From positions 3,596,001-3,660,000 of the forward strand of contig OY781533.1 of assembly GCA_963677015.1 (NCBI GenBank): a stretch of DNA of 64,000 nt. The letters run 5' to 3'. Shown in pieces: positions 16,979 through 25,797 of the stretch; positions within the stretch are counted from its first letter, which is position 1, and every line of letters begins with the position of its first letter. The DNA comes from G963556115 sp963677015 (GTDB lineage: Bacteria; Planctomycetota; SZUA-567). The translations under genes were made by a program, and so were the position numbers. The notes below the pieces were generated by a model, which was not told the DNA's origin, made no database searches, and saw only the letters and a program-made list of their open reading frames with translations.

Positions 16979-19900
16979 TCAGTTCCTTCCATATCTTCCA
17001 ACTTCTTTATATTCTCAGGCACAGACTTAATCTGAAATCTGCCTGCCACTACCGCTTCAGGGATACCCTCATCATAGACATCCTGACTCTCAGAAGTATT
17101 AATTTTCCTGATTGTCACCCCTTTGTCAACTGCCTCTTTAATCTCTGCCAAAAATCTATTATAAAGCTCACTGTCCTCAGGCGCTATCTCCTGCGCCGGA
17201 ATTAGAAATGAACCACTGACCACCAGAGACGAACCACTGACATTATAATCAAGAATAAAAACCCCAAAGCTGGATCTTATTACCCGGTCCATCGGAACAT
17301 TCATATAACCGTAACCTTGCGGAATCTCAAAGCTCTTACTGAGAAAATTCTGTATATCTTTCTGAATAACAATCGGCTGCAGACGCGGCTGCTTGACAAT
17401 AAGATTCCCGATAAAGGTTCCGCCGGTAAATGGATTGAAATACATATCATTGCCACGGCTGCTGCAGAAATTAAGCACCCTGCCCTTAAATCCTATAAGT
17501 AGTGGCTCTACCCAGTTTACTGTCCTATTCTGCAACTGGGTAACACTCGGATATGAATACCTAGCATCAATTATACCAGGAAATATCTGAGCTGCAATCT
17601 TGGCTGCATACTGTTGCGCCTGAACGGAATTATAGAGAACCTTCCGCGGTCCCACCGCAGTCGCTCCATAAAATTTCACCCCTCCCTGCACCGCTGCGGA
17701 ACCGTCAGCATCAATCTTATACTCCGGTGTATTCAGAACAATCCCTTCAAGATCATTCTCTCTCACCGCTGAGAAGCGTACACCAAACGGTGAATATTCA
17801 AGGGATAGAGCGCCCTGATTAAGAGTCCCTATATCACCAGGTCGGCTTTCGCGCATCTCATCGGTTATTCCAACCCAGATATCAGGCTGCAGTTCATCGG
17901 TATTCTCCACTCGTAACAGCGCCGGCAAAGTAAACTCGGTTACACCGGCAACCCTATCTTCAAGAGTCTGCTGCCCGGCTACAGAAAACGGTATATTGCT
18001 CAGCAGCGGATAAGAATTAACGCCTACCGCCTTCAGCATAGCCTGCAGCAGCTTCAGCCTTGATTCCGCGGTTCCGGCACTCATGATAAAAGCATCACGG
18101 GCACTTTTACCAATCTCACTCTTCTGAATATTTCCGGCGATCCAGCCATACAGAGCCTTGACCTTCTCACGAGTACTGACAAGATCTTTACAGAGTTCTT
18201 GAGCCTTGGCATCTAATTCCGGCAGCGTCAGCACCGGTTTATCGACAGCAACAAGTCCCGGAGGCTGCAATTTATCGGAATAAACCGTCACATCTATACC
18301 TTCAAGAATATCCGCCAGCTTCGGCATAAATTCCTCAGGTTCGATTCCTTCTTTTTCACTTTCATCCCAACTCATAACAACATAATCACCGGCAGAGACT
18401 GTTTCAGGTCTCCTGCCGCTGATATCAAGATTCGACAGCATACTGCGCGGGATTATAAATACATACTTTGATTTTATCACCGGATTGTTAAAACTTTCAA
18501 ATTCAAACTGATCCTTGAACACCGTCACCGCATCCACAAGCTGACGTTTACTATATTCAAGTACAGCTCCCGGACTTACGTTATACATGCTTATCGCTTT
18601 ATCCAATGAGATGTTCTCCGAAGATTCCGGCACGTACTCCTGCCCATCAACACCAATAGTCCGGCATTCAATTATCTCTCCCGGTCCGACATTAAGCTCA
18701 GCAAGCTCTGAAATACCATCATTGTTAAACACCTTAAAGGCTCTATGTTCGTAAATTTCAGCGCTTAAATCCGCAAAAACCTTAACAACTCTTACATTAA
18801 TCAGATTCGCATAACTGGCACGTCCGTGATCTTCAGCTTTTACATCGGCATAAGGCACCTCGGAAAGAGCAATATCATAATCCGCTAAACCAGAATAATC
18901 TTCACGGTCAAACTCTATTCTTCGAACCAGCCCCGTCAGACTGGGCGCAAACTTCATCCCTGTAGCCCGCGCTTTTTCAAACTCTTTTACAGCTTCACCA
19001 TTCTTCCCCTGACGCAGCAGATTTTCCGCATACGCTTTGATTACCAGCGCATTTTCCGGATTACTTTTCATGCTTTCCTGAAGATACTTCTCAATCTGGG
19101 CATAATCTCCACGATACTGCGCCAACTCAATCATACCACTCAAATACAGATCCTGTTCCTGCGGAAAATGCTTATACCACTCATTCAGAATTTCCTGCGC
19201 TACAGCAACCTTATTAAATCTCATCAAGAGCTTGAATCTGTCATATAAGGTGATATCCGCATTAGCCCCATCAGCCGCGGCAAACAATTTTTCCGCTTTT
19301 GCCACCTCATTAACATCAAGATAAAAATTAATTACATCTGCCATGTTATCCGGATATAATTCAACATACTTACTCATCATTTTATCAGCAAGCGCAATCC
19401 AGCCTTTTTGAGCGTACTGATCAGCCAGCGCCCGGTATACCCAGGGGAACTGCGAATTCTGTTCACTTATTTCCTTGAGCAGTTTCAGAGCAGAAGATTC
19501 CTGCTTGCTTGCCAGATAAATCCTGCTCAATGTCAGCTTTGGCTGAATATAACCGGGAAAAAGCCTGACCGCACTACGCATATATTTCTCGCACATACTT
19601 ACCGCCCGCGGCTTACTTTCATATATATTGCTGTACCCCTGATAATATTCTCCAGCTGTATACTTAATTAAAGCACTCTCAGGATAATTCTTCAGAAGTT
19701 CATTAATCATTCCGATACCAGCGGCGTAATTCGATGTATACTCATAGAAAAAGGCCAGCCAGAATCTGCTGGCGAGATCCTGCTGCGCTTCCAGTTTGGT
19801 AATAAAAGGCTGAGTATACGTCGCTGAAAAAATCTTACCGCTATAATTATAAATTTTTGAATTTTCCCAGTCCGCTGCAGCATAAGGCAGTACTTGAACT

Positions 19901-20841
19901 CCCTCCAGTTTACCGCCAGTAGCCGGATCACGCAAACTCAACTGTAAGGTATCATTCTTAAAAACCTTGATCAGCAGCAGGTTCTTTCCCTGCTGCAATC
20001 TGATTTGTCTGCCGTTTCTCGCAGCAATAAATCCTGTCCGGTATAATGAGCCGGAAGATACGGAATAACCATTGAGCCAGACACTGCAGATAGAACCGGA
20101 TACGATATCCAAAACTGCAGGCGTTTCCTTAACCGCCTCCAGAGTGACATAGACATAAGCGACTCCTGCCTCACCATTCATCGGCAGAATATTACCCAGC
20201 TTCAACTTACCATTAAGATTTGCCGAAACATTCCTGCGGTCCGAAGCCAGAGTAAGATTTTCAGCCGCTACATCTTTTTCTACCACTGTCGGATAACTCA
20301 ATCCATATTTATCAACGATTTCTATCGGACCGATCACCCGCGAAAAACTCAGCAATCTGCTGCTTTTTTCCAGTTCCTTCTCCGCTTCCGTAAATTTATT
20401 ACGCCGTAAATATGACTGATTTAATATCAGCGCTATCACCGTTCTGGTATATGGGTCTATCTCACTGCTACCGGCAAGCTCTTCGACAAAGGTATAAAAA
20501 TCTGCAACATTTCCCGACTGATCTGAAATCACCCCTAAACGCAGCAGAAATAAACCCTGTAAAGGCTTTCCGCTGCAACTGCGTACCTGATCCTTGAGTG
20601 TCGCATACGCCTGATCAATACTTCCCTGCAGCATCTCGGCCTGATAAAGACCTTCATAAACCGCAGGATCATTCTTAGCAGCAAGCAACTGTTCACTGAA
20701 AGCAGCCACAGCCTTATCCGGTTGATTTTGCAACAGACTATCCCAGCCCTCAGGTTCAGCGGAATGCGCCAGACGAGCGAGAACCAATAAAAATATACAG
20801 AACAGAATCAACCAGAAGATATAGCGTGGCATATGCGGCAT
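16975..20841 (-). CDS. Exported TPR / DUF3857 protein, transglutaminase triad lost
   Basis: A 1288-residue paralogue of the 305-4228 protein with the same order: signal peptide, TPRs, beta domain, TPRs, DUF3857, transglutaminase-like fold and a C-terminal beta region. The catalytic residues are gone. The GDCKD position reads GTAES (Ala about 925), and the His and Asp strands are also unrecognisable (TLPALLRV, IWVGITD). It should be a non-catalytic homologue. The start is placed at ATG 20839-20841 because AGGTGA lies 5 bases upstream; an in-frame GTG 9 bases earlier overlaps that site. It heads the operon with waaF, which hints at an envelope role. Confidence 0.8.
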   Translation of the reverse strand: MPHMPRYIFWLILFCIFLLVLARLAHSAEPEGWDSLLQNQPDKAVAAFSEQLLAAKNDPAVYEGLYQAEMLQGSIDQAYATLKDQVRSCSGKPLQGLFLLRLGVISDQSGNVADFYTFVEELAGSSEIDPYTRTVIALILNQSYLRRNKFTEAEKELEKSSRLLSFSRVIGPIEIVDKYGLSYPTVVEKDVAAENLTLASDRRNVSANLNGKLKLGNILPMNGEAGVAYVYVTLEAVKETPAVLDIVSGSICSVWLNGYSVSSGSLYRTGFIAARNGRQIRLQQGKNLLLIKVFKNDTLQLSLRDPATGGKLEGVQVLPYAAADWENSKIYNYSGKIFSATYTQPFITKLEAQQDLASRFWLAFFYEYTSNYAAGIGMINELLKNYPESALIKYTAGEYYQGYSNIYESKPRAVSMCEKYMRSAVRLFPGYIQPKLTLSRIYLASKQESSALKLLKEISEQNSQFPWVYRALADQYAQKGWIALADKMMSKYVELYPDNMADVINFYLDVNEVAKAEKLFAAADGANADITLYDRFKLLMRFNKVAVAQEILNEWYKHFPQEQDLYLSGMIELAQYRGDYAQIEKYLQESMKSNPENALVIKAYAENLLRQGKNGEAVKEFEKARATGMKFAPSLTGLVRRIEFDREDYSGLADYDIALSEVPYADVKAEDHGRASYANLINVRVVKVFADLSAEIYEHRAFKVFNNDGISELAELNVGPGEIIECRTIGVDGQEYVPESSENISLDKAISMYNVSPGAVLEYSKRQLVDAVTVFKDQFEFESFNNPVIKSKYVFIIPRSMLSNLDISGRRPETVSAGDYVVMSWDESEKEGIEPEEFMPKLADILEGIDVTVYSDKLQPPGLVAVDKPVLTLPELDAKAQELCKDLVSTREKVKALYGWIAGNIQKSEIGKSARDAFIMSAGTAESRLKLLQAMLKAVGVNSYPLLSNIPFSVAGQQTLEDRVAGVTEFTLPALLRVENTDELQPDIWVGITDEMRESRPGDIGTLNQGALSLEYSPFGVRFSAVRENDLEGIVLNTPEYKIDADGSAAVQGGVKFYGATAVGPRKVLYNSVQAQQYAAKIAAQIFPGIIDARYSYPSVTQLQNRTVNWVEPLLIGFKGRVLNFCSSRGNDMYFNPFTGGTFIGNLIVKQPRLQPIVIQKDIQNFLSKSFEIPQGYGYMNVPMDRVIRSSFGVFILDYNVSGSSLVVSGSFLIPAQEIAPEDSELYNRFLAEIKEAVDKGVTIRKINTSESQDVYDEGIPEAVVAGRFQIKSVPENIKKLEDMEGTE

Positions 20842-20938
20842 TTTATTCACCTATAACGGATTACTCAAACAAACCAAAAGGGTGTATAATACTGTAACCG
20901 CAATTATACACCCCAAAACATTTTTAGCAGTATTCAGA

Positions 20939-22921
20939 TCAGCGCAGCTTGGAGCCGCCAATCTCAGCTGTCAGATGCGCTACAAGTTTATTGCATTCAT
21001 CATTGGCTTCGGCATCGGTCAGAGAACGCTCGGCATTACGGTACATAAAGGAGAAAGCAACACTCTTCTCACCTGCAGCCAATCCTTTACCCCGGTATAC
21101 ACTCTCAAATTTAAGCTCTTCAGGCATACCATGTTTCGCAATTATCCGCTCTATTTCCAGCCAGGTAACCTTCTCAGGAACCACCAGCGCAATATCCCGT
21201 CTGATTCCAGGGAAACGCGGTAGATCATGATAAACTCTATCACTGCGCGGCAGTGATACAATCCGTTCAAAATCAACTTCCAGCACTGCAGTGCTGCCAT
21301 TCAAATCATGACGTTTCACCAGCTCAGGAGTAATCATTCCAGCAAAACCAAGTTTTACCCCGTCAAGATATACTGCTATTGCCTCACCGGAATTGCACTT
21401 TACATTATCCTCAATCTTGATGGTCAGACCAGAGAAATTCTCCACTCGAAGCGCCTTAAAGACCTCTATTAATGCTCCATGCAAGTACTCAACACCCCTT
21501 TTATCCAGCATACAGAGACTGTAACATTCTGATCTGGTATTTTCGGTATAGACACGATTAATCTCGAACAACTGGAGCTCTGCGACACTTCTGTTTACTT
21601 TATTCACTTCCAGCAATGACGGGATGATACTCATACGCATTACCGGTCTCCCGCTGTCAACCGGATTGACAATCTTTGGTGCTTTACCCTCTTCCTGCCA
21701 TTTCTGAGGTACAAACGGATCGGTAACACATTCATGATATCCGATATTCGCCAGTGCCTGACGCACAATCCGCTCACCACTGACCATTACCGACTCATGC
21801 GAACGCTGCAAAAGCATGGTTATTTTATCAGGAATCTTATCATACCCTATAAGACGCGCCACCTCTTCGATAAGATCAATCTCACGTGTAAGATCCCCTC
21901 TAAAGGTTGGTACAGAAACTTTAATAGACTCGGCATCGTCACTGAGCACTTCCAGTCCCAGACCGATAAAGACCTTTTTTATATCTTCACGTGCAAACTC
22001 ATAGCCCAAAACTTTATTACACCTGCTATACCGCATCTCAACTTCACATTCTTCTCCCGCTCCCGGTGCACTGTCAATAATCCCAGCGTCAAGCTCACCA
22101 CCGGCAACCTCTATAATCAGCTGGCACGCTCTGGCACTGGCGCGTTCAACTGCACCCAGATCAATTCCACGTTCAAAACGGTAAGAGCTGTCACTAATCA
22201 ATTTAAGTTTACGACTGGTTCTGCGAACCTGAGTAGGCTCAAAATAAGCTGATTCCAATAGAATATTTACTGTCTTCTCTGTAACCTCACTCTCGGCACC
22301 GCCCATAACTCCGGCAATTGCCATCGGATCCTTACCATCGGCAATAACCAGCATAGAGCTGTCAAGTTCACACTTGGTACCATCCAGGGCCAGAAGCTCT
22401 TCACCCTTTATTCCTCTTCTGACATTGATCTCACCACCTTTAAGAAGGTCGAAATCAAAAGAGTGAAGCGGCTGATTCATCTCATACAGAATATAATTGG
22501 TTACATCAACCACATTATTTATCGGGCGCAGTCCGACCGCTTCTATTTTTTCCTTGAGCCACGCTGGTGATTCCTTGATTGTCACCCCGCGAATAAGTCT
22601 GGCGGTGTAGCGCGGACACAGATCTGGGTCATGCACTGTGATCTTCGCGGACTTATTAATATCATCACCCTTCTCAGTGATACTTATCTCGGGAAATTTT
22701 GTCTGTTTACCGGTAATAGCGGCTACTTCTCTAGCAACCCCATAATGACAAAGCCAGTCCGGACGATTACTGGTTATCTCCGCCACCAGCTGGGTATCAC
22801 CATTGGGCAACTTATGCATCTCTTCAATAGCGCACCCGGCGGCAGTAAGAGATTTCGCCATCTCCTCCGCACTCAACCCGCTATCCACCAACTCATTTAT
22901 CCATTTATATGAAACATTCAT
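20939..22921 (-). CDS. pheT: Phenylalanyl-tRNA synthetase beta subunit, short form
   Basis: Non-catalytic subunit of the alpha2beta2 enzyme charging tRNA-Phe. At 660 residues it is well below the usual bacterial length of about 800. The N-terminal MNVSYKWINELVDSG helix passes directly from AGCAIEEM to AEITSNRPDWLCHYGVARE. The OB-fold tRNA-binding domain normally found between these is absent. The B3/B4 editing core, the B5 domain and the C-terminal anticodon-binding FDX-ACB domain (PRFPGIRRDIALVV onward) are present. It follows pheS by 67 bases. Confidence 0.95.
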   Translation of the reverse strand: MNVSYKWINELVDSGLSAEEMAKSLTAAGCAIEEMHKLPNGDTQLVAEITSNRPDWLCHYGVAREVAAITGKQTKFPEISITEKGDDINKSAKITVHDPDLCPRYTARLIRGVTIKESPAWLKEKIEAVGLRPINNVVDVTNYILYEMNQPLHSFDFDLLKGGEINVRRGIKGEELLALDGTKCELDSSMLVIADGKDPMAIAGVMGGAESEVTEKTVNILLESAYFEPTQVRRTSRKLKLISDSSYRFERGIDLGAVERASARACQLIIEVAGGELDAGIIDSAPGAGEECEVEMRYSRCNKVLGYEFAREDIKKVFIGLGLEVLSDDAESIKVSVPTFRGDLTREIDLIEEVARLIGYDKIPDKITMLLQRSHESVMVSGERIVRQALANIGYHECVTDPFVPQKWQEEGKAPKIVNPVDSGRPVMRMSIIPSLLEVNKVNRSVAELQLFEINRVYTENTRSECYSLCMLDKRGVEYLHGALIEVFKALRVENFSGLTIKIEDNVKCNSGEAIAVYLDGVKLGFAGMITPELVKRHDLNGSTAVLEVDFERIVSLPRSDRVYHDLPRFPGIRRDIALVVPEKVTWLEIERIIAKHGMPEELKFESVYRGKGLAAGEKSVAFSFMYRNAERSLTDAEANDECNKLVAHLTAEIGGSKLR

Positions 22922-22988
22922 GATCTGTTAACTCCATAATCTGCTTATCTGCAAAAGAATTTAATTATTACTGTACCTCGGGGCTGCT

Positions 22989-24008
22989 TTAGAACTGCTT
23001 CAAAAATCTCAGGTCACATTCCAGGAACCTTCTGATATCCGTTACCCCCATAGTCAGCATGGTAACACGCTCAATACCAATACCAAATGCAAATCCGGTA
23101 TATTTTTCAGCGTCATATCCAACAATATTAAATACATTAGGGTCTACCATGCCGCAACCCAGAACTTCTATCCAGCCGGCACCCTTACATACTTTACAAC
23201 CCTTACCTTTGCAGAAAATACAGGTAACATCTACCTCAGCACTGGGCTCAGTGAATGGGAAAAAGCTCGGCCGGAGTCTGATCTGAGTCTCCTCGCCAAA
23301 CATCTCTTTCGCAAACATACGCAGCATTGCCTTCAGATCAGCGAAGGTAATATTGGTGTCCACCGCTAAACCCTCAAGCTGATGAAATGCATAATGATGT
23401 GTCGCATCAACCGTATCCGGACGATATACTCTACCCGGCGCGATAATACGTACCGGCGGCTTTACTTTCTCCATTGTACGTATCTGCACACTAGAGGTCT
23501 GTGATCGCAGCAAACCTCCCGCCTCAAGCCCAAATGTTTCCGCATCATCTCGTGCCGGATGATCTTCAGGAATATTCAGCGCTTCAAAATTATGAAAATC
23601 ATCTTCAATTTCCGGTCCGTCCTCGATAGAAAATCCCATACGTTCAAAGATTCCGGCAATCTTATCTCTGGTCTGCCTTAGCGGGTGCAGCGTTCCCATT
23701 TCTCTGGTAATACCCGGCAGTGTCGGATCATAAAGCGGTTTTACAGCTGTTGCCGTGACACCACCCAGAATATCCTTCTGGCTTTCAAATAAAGTCGTAA
23801 GGTCATTCTTGGCATCATTCATCGCCTTACCGAACGCCCCTTTCTCCTCTTTTGCAACCTCTTTAATCCGAGACATCATATCCTTGAGTGCTCCGGATCT
23901 TCCCAGATACTTTATTCGAACCTCTTCCAGCGTTGTGCCGTCCGCCGCGTTTTTAATGGCTTCCTCAGCTTCTGATTTCAGTTCCATAAGTGTTTCAAAC
24001 AGGCTCAT
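22989..24008 (-). CDS. pheS: Phenylalanyl-tRNA synthetase alpha subunit
   Basis: Catalytic class II subunit. 339 residues: an N-terminal coiled-coil tRNA-binding arm (1-85), motif 2 around FHQLEGLAVD and motif 3 GFAFGIGIERVTML. TVDATHHYAFHQ and the F-R-PSFFPFTEPS motif mark the active site. A small four-Cys knuckle (CIFCKGKGCKVC, about 265) is typical of many bacterial PheS. AAAGG precedes the ATG. An intrinsic-terminator-like hairpin lies between rplT and this gene. Confidence 0.97.
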   Translation of the reverse strand: MSLFETLMELKSEAEEAIKNAADGTTLEEVRIKYLGRSGALKDMMSRIKEVAKEEKGAFGKAMNDAKNDLTTLFESQKDILGGVTATAVKPLYDPTLPGITREMGTLHPLRQTRDKIAGIFERMGFSIEDGPEIEDDFHNFEALNIPEDHPARDDAETFGLEAGGLLRSQTSSVQIRTMEKVKPPVRIIAPGRVYRPDTVDATHHYAFHQLEGLAVDTNITFADLKAMLRMFAKEMFGEETQIRLRPSFFPFTEPSAEVDVTCIFCKGKGCKVCKGAGWIEVLGCGMVDPNVFNIVGYDAEKYTGFAFGIGIERVTMLTMGVTDIRRFLECDLRFLKQF

Positions 24009-24150
24009 TTTCTACCTTTCCAATAATAATGCTATTATGTTAATTTCTTATTATATATTCAGTTATAGTATCTTTACATTATAGGGAATTGACCGGCTAT
24101 TGCTACCATTACTTTGACAACTTCCCATAATTATAAACTTCCACTCCCAA

Positions 24151-24205
24151 AAAACAACAAGGCCGGTGTCTACCCGTATCATCTACAGGTAAACACCGAC
24201 CTTGT
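24151..24205 (-). terminator. Intrinsic terminator or attenuator before pheS
   Basis: On the minus strand a 13-pair stem (arms 24193-24205 and 24157-24169, one G-U) encloses a short inner TACC/GGTA pair and is followed by TTGTTGTTTTTT. It would end transcripts coming from rplT, 140 bases before pheS, unless read-through is regulated. Confidence 0.75.
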
Positions 24206-24299
24206 TCTGGTCTCAATAAGTCGAAATTTACGACATGACGCTCAAATTATAACCAATATTCACAACTCTAAAGAAATGAATACAGCTCTACAAGCCGGG

Positions 24300-24659
24300 T
24301 TATGCCAGAGCAGCCTTTGCCTTTTCAACTACTTCACCGAAAGCAACTGGATTATGAATAGCCAGTTCAGATAATGTCTTGCGGTCAAGAGCGATATTAG
24401 CCTTATTGAGACCGCAGATAAATCGTGAGTAGTTGATTCCTTCATATGCTGAGAGAGCACCGCTGATACGGGTAATCCAGAGTCTTCTGAACTCACCCTT
24501 ACGCTTACGACGGTCATTGGTTGCATATACTTCAGCTTTTAATACTGCATGCTTAGCTGTACGGTATAGCTTGCTTCTGCCGCCCTGCATACCTTTAGCT
24601 TTTTTGAATAATCTCTTTTTCTTTCTGTGACGAGCTACACCGTAAGTTGTACGTGGCAT
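24300..24659 (-). CDS. rplT: 50S ribosomal protein L20
   Basis: Early-assembly protein of the large ribosomal subunit that also represses its own operon in several bacteria. 119 residues, normal length, with PRTTYGVARHRKKKRLFKKAKG at the start in shorter recognisable blocks (RHRKKKR, GGRSKLYRTA, RRLWITRI). AAAGGAG lies 6 bases before the ATG. It sits in the conserved infC-rpmI-rplT order. Confidence 0.97.
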   Translation of the reverse strand: MPRTTYGVARHRKKKRLFKKAKGMQGGRSKLYRTAKHAVLKAEVYATNDRRKRKGEFRRLWITRISGALSAYEGINYSRFICGLNKANIALDRKTLSELAIHNPVAFGEVVEKAKAALA

Positions 24660-24730
24660 CGTTTACTCCTTTATACAAAATTATTAATTATTTAATTACT
24701 AAAAACCCGCAATCCTATATCTGAGCGGAA

Positions 24731-24925
24731 CTAGGCGCAGATAAGCTTCTTAATCTGCTTTGCTGCAGTTGGATGGATCGGACGAATCTTACGCAGACGA
24801 CGACGACGCTTTGGACTCTTGACTACACGACGGTGTACACTACCACATGACTTACTTACAACCTTACCGTTTTTCGTTACACGAACACGACGGATCAAGC
24901 CTTTACTTGGTTTCTGCTTTGGCAT
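24731..24925 (-). CDS. rpmI: 50S ribosomal protein L35
   Basis: A 64-residue basic protein of the large subunit. MPKQKPSKGLIRRVRVTKNG and the KSPKRRRRLRK block match L35, as does the position between infC and rplT. AGGAG lies 7 bases before the start codon. A 196-base leader separates it from infC. Confidence 0.95.
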   Translation of the reverse strand: MPKQKPSKGLIRRVRVTKNGKVVSKSCGSVHRRVVKSPKRRRRLRKIRPIHPTAAKQIKKLICA

Positions 24926-25121
24926 TTTTTTCTCCTGTATTCAAAAATTAAATTCCCTGAATTTATCACCATATATACACAAACAGTCAAAATATATTGC
25001 GCACTGAAACTCCAGGCACAAAATCCTGCATTATACCGAATAACAACCTTCCGGTCTCGACAGGATTAATATAGAGACCATTTAAAATATCATTAACTGC
25101 AATATTAGAGCGAGTTACTGC

Positions 25122-25724
25122 CTATTCTGCTTCTTTTTCAGACTGCTTCTTTGCCTGTTTTGCTTCCTGATCTTTCCTCTGTTTCAGGATCTTTGCCAGA
25201 TTCGCCACCGGTGCAAGGGTCATGGACATTCTTCGACCCTCTTTTCGCGGTGGAGCAACCACAGTAGCAACATCCTCAAGAGGTTTGGCAAATTTTTCGA
25301 GTAGCAGCTCTCTTCCCAGTTCAGGGTGGTCATTTTCACGAGCTCTAAACATCAGTGTAAACAGAACTCTGTGTTCAGATTCAATAAACTTTCTGGCAGC
25401 TTTGAGCTTGATTTCAACATCATGCTCATCGATCCTGAAACTCTTGATCCGAATCTGCTTCATCTCATGTCCCTGGGTTTTTTTCTGATTATCGTGTTCT
25501 TTCTTCTTCTGCTGATAAAGAAATTTACCATAATCCATCACCCGACAGACAGGAGGGGTCGCATTAGGTGAAATCTCACAAAGATCAAGTTCCGATGACG
25601 CCGCTATATCCAGCGCTTTTGCAAGTGGCACCACCCCTACCATCTCACCATCTTCATCAATCAGTCTGACTTCATCAACACCCTTAATTGCATCATTAAG
25701 ACGCATACTCTTTTTCTTGCTAAT
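25122..25724 (-). CDS. infC: Translation initiation factor IF-3, AUU start
   Basis: IF-3 prevents 50S joining and checks the start codon on the 30S subunit. The body is canonical: RLNDAIKGVDEVRLID, VEISPNATPPVCRVMDYGK-like block, the lysine-rich linker and the C-terminal domain with KSFRIDEHDVEIK. The nearest ATG (25704-25706) lies 24 bases from the Shine-Dalgarno, which is too far. An in-frame ATT (25722-25724) lies exactly 6 bases after GGAGGA (25731-25736) and gives a 200-residue protein starting SKKKSMRLND. A rare AUU start is the known basis of IF-3 autoregulation in other bacteria, so I place the start there. Downstream of thrS. Confidence 0.92.
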   Translation of the reverse strand: MSKKKSMRLNDAIKGVDEVRLIDEDGEMVGVVPLAKALDIAASSELDLCEISPNATPPVCRVMDYGKFLYQQKKKEHDNQKKTQGHEMKQIRIKSFRIDEHDVEIKLKAARKFIESEHRVLFTLMFRARENDHPELGRELLLEKFAKPLEDVATVVAPPRKEGRRMSMTLAPVANLAKILKQRKDQEAKQAKKQSEKEAE

Positions 25725-25797
25725 ATTTATTCCTCCAAAAATAGAACAACAGATACATTGTGTACTATTACCACAATTACAACTCCAATAATTCTAC

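Noticed and set aside
24063..24128. 21-codon frame upstream of pheS as a leader peptide
   Set aside because: It has no Phe codons and no strong ribosome binding site, so it does not fit a pheST attenuator peptide.
25053..25079. GGTCTC/GAGACC inverted repeat between infC and rpmI as an L20 leader
   Set aside because: Only six pairs with a 15-base gap and no L20-like pseudoknot could be built by eye.
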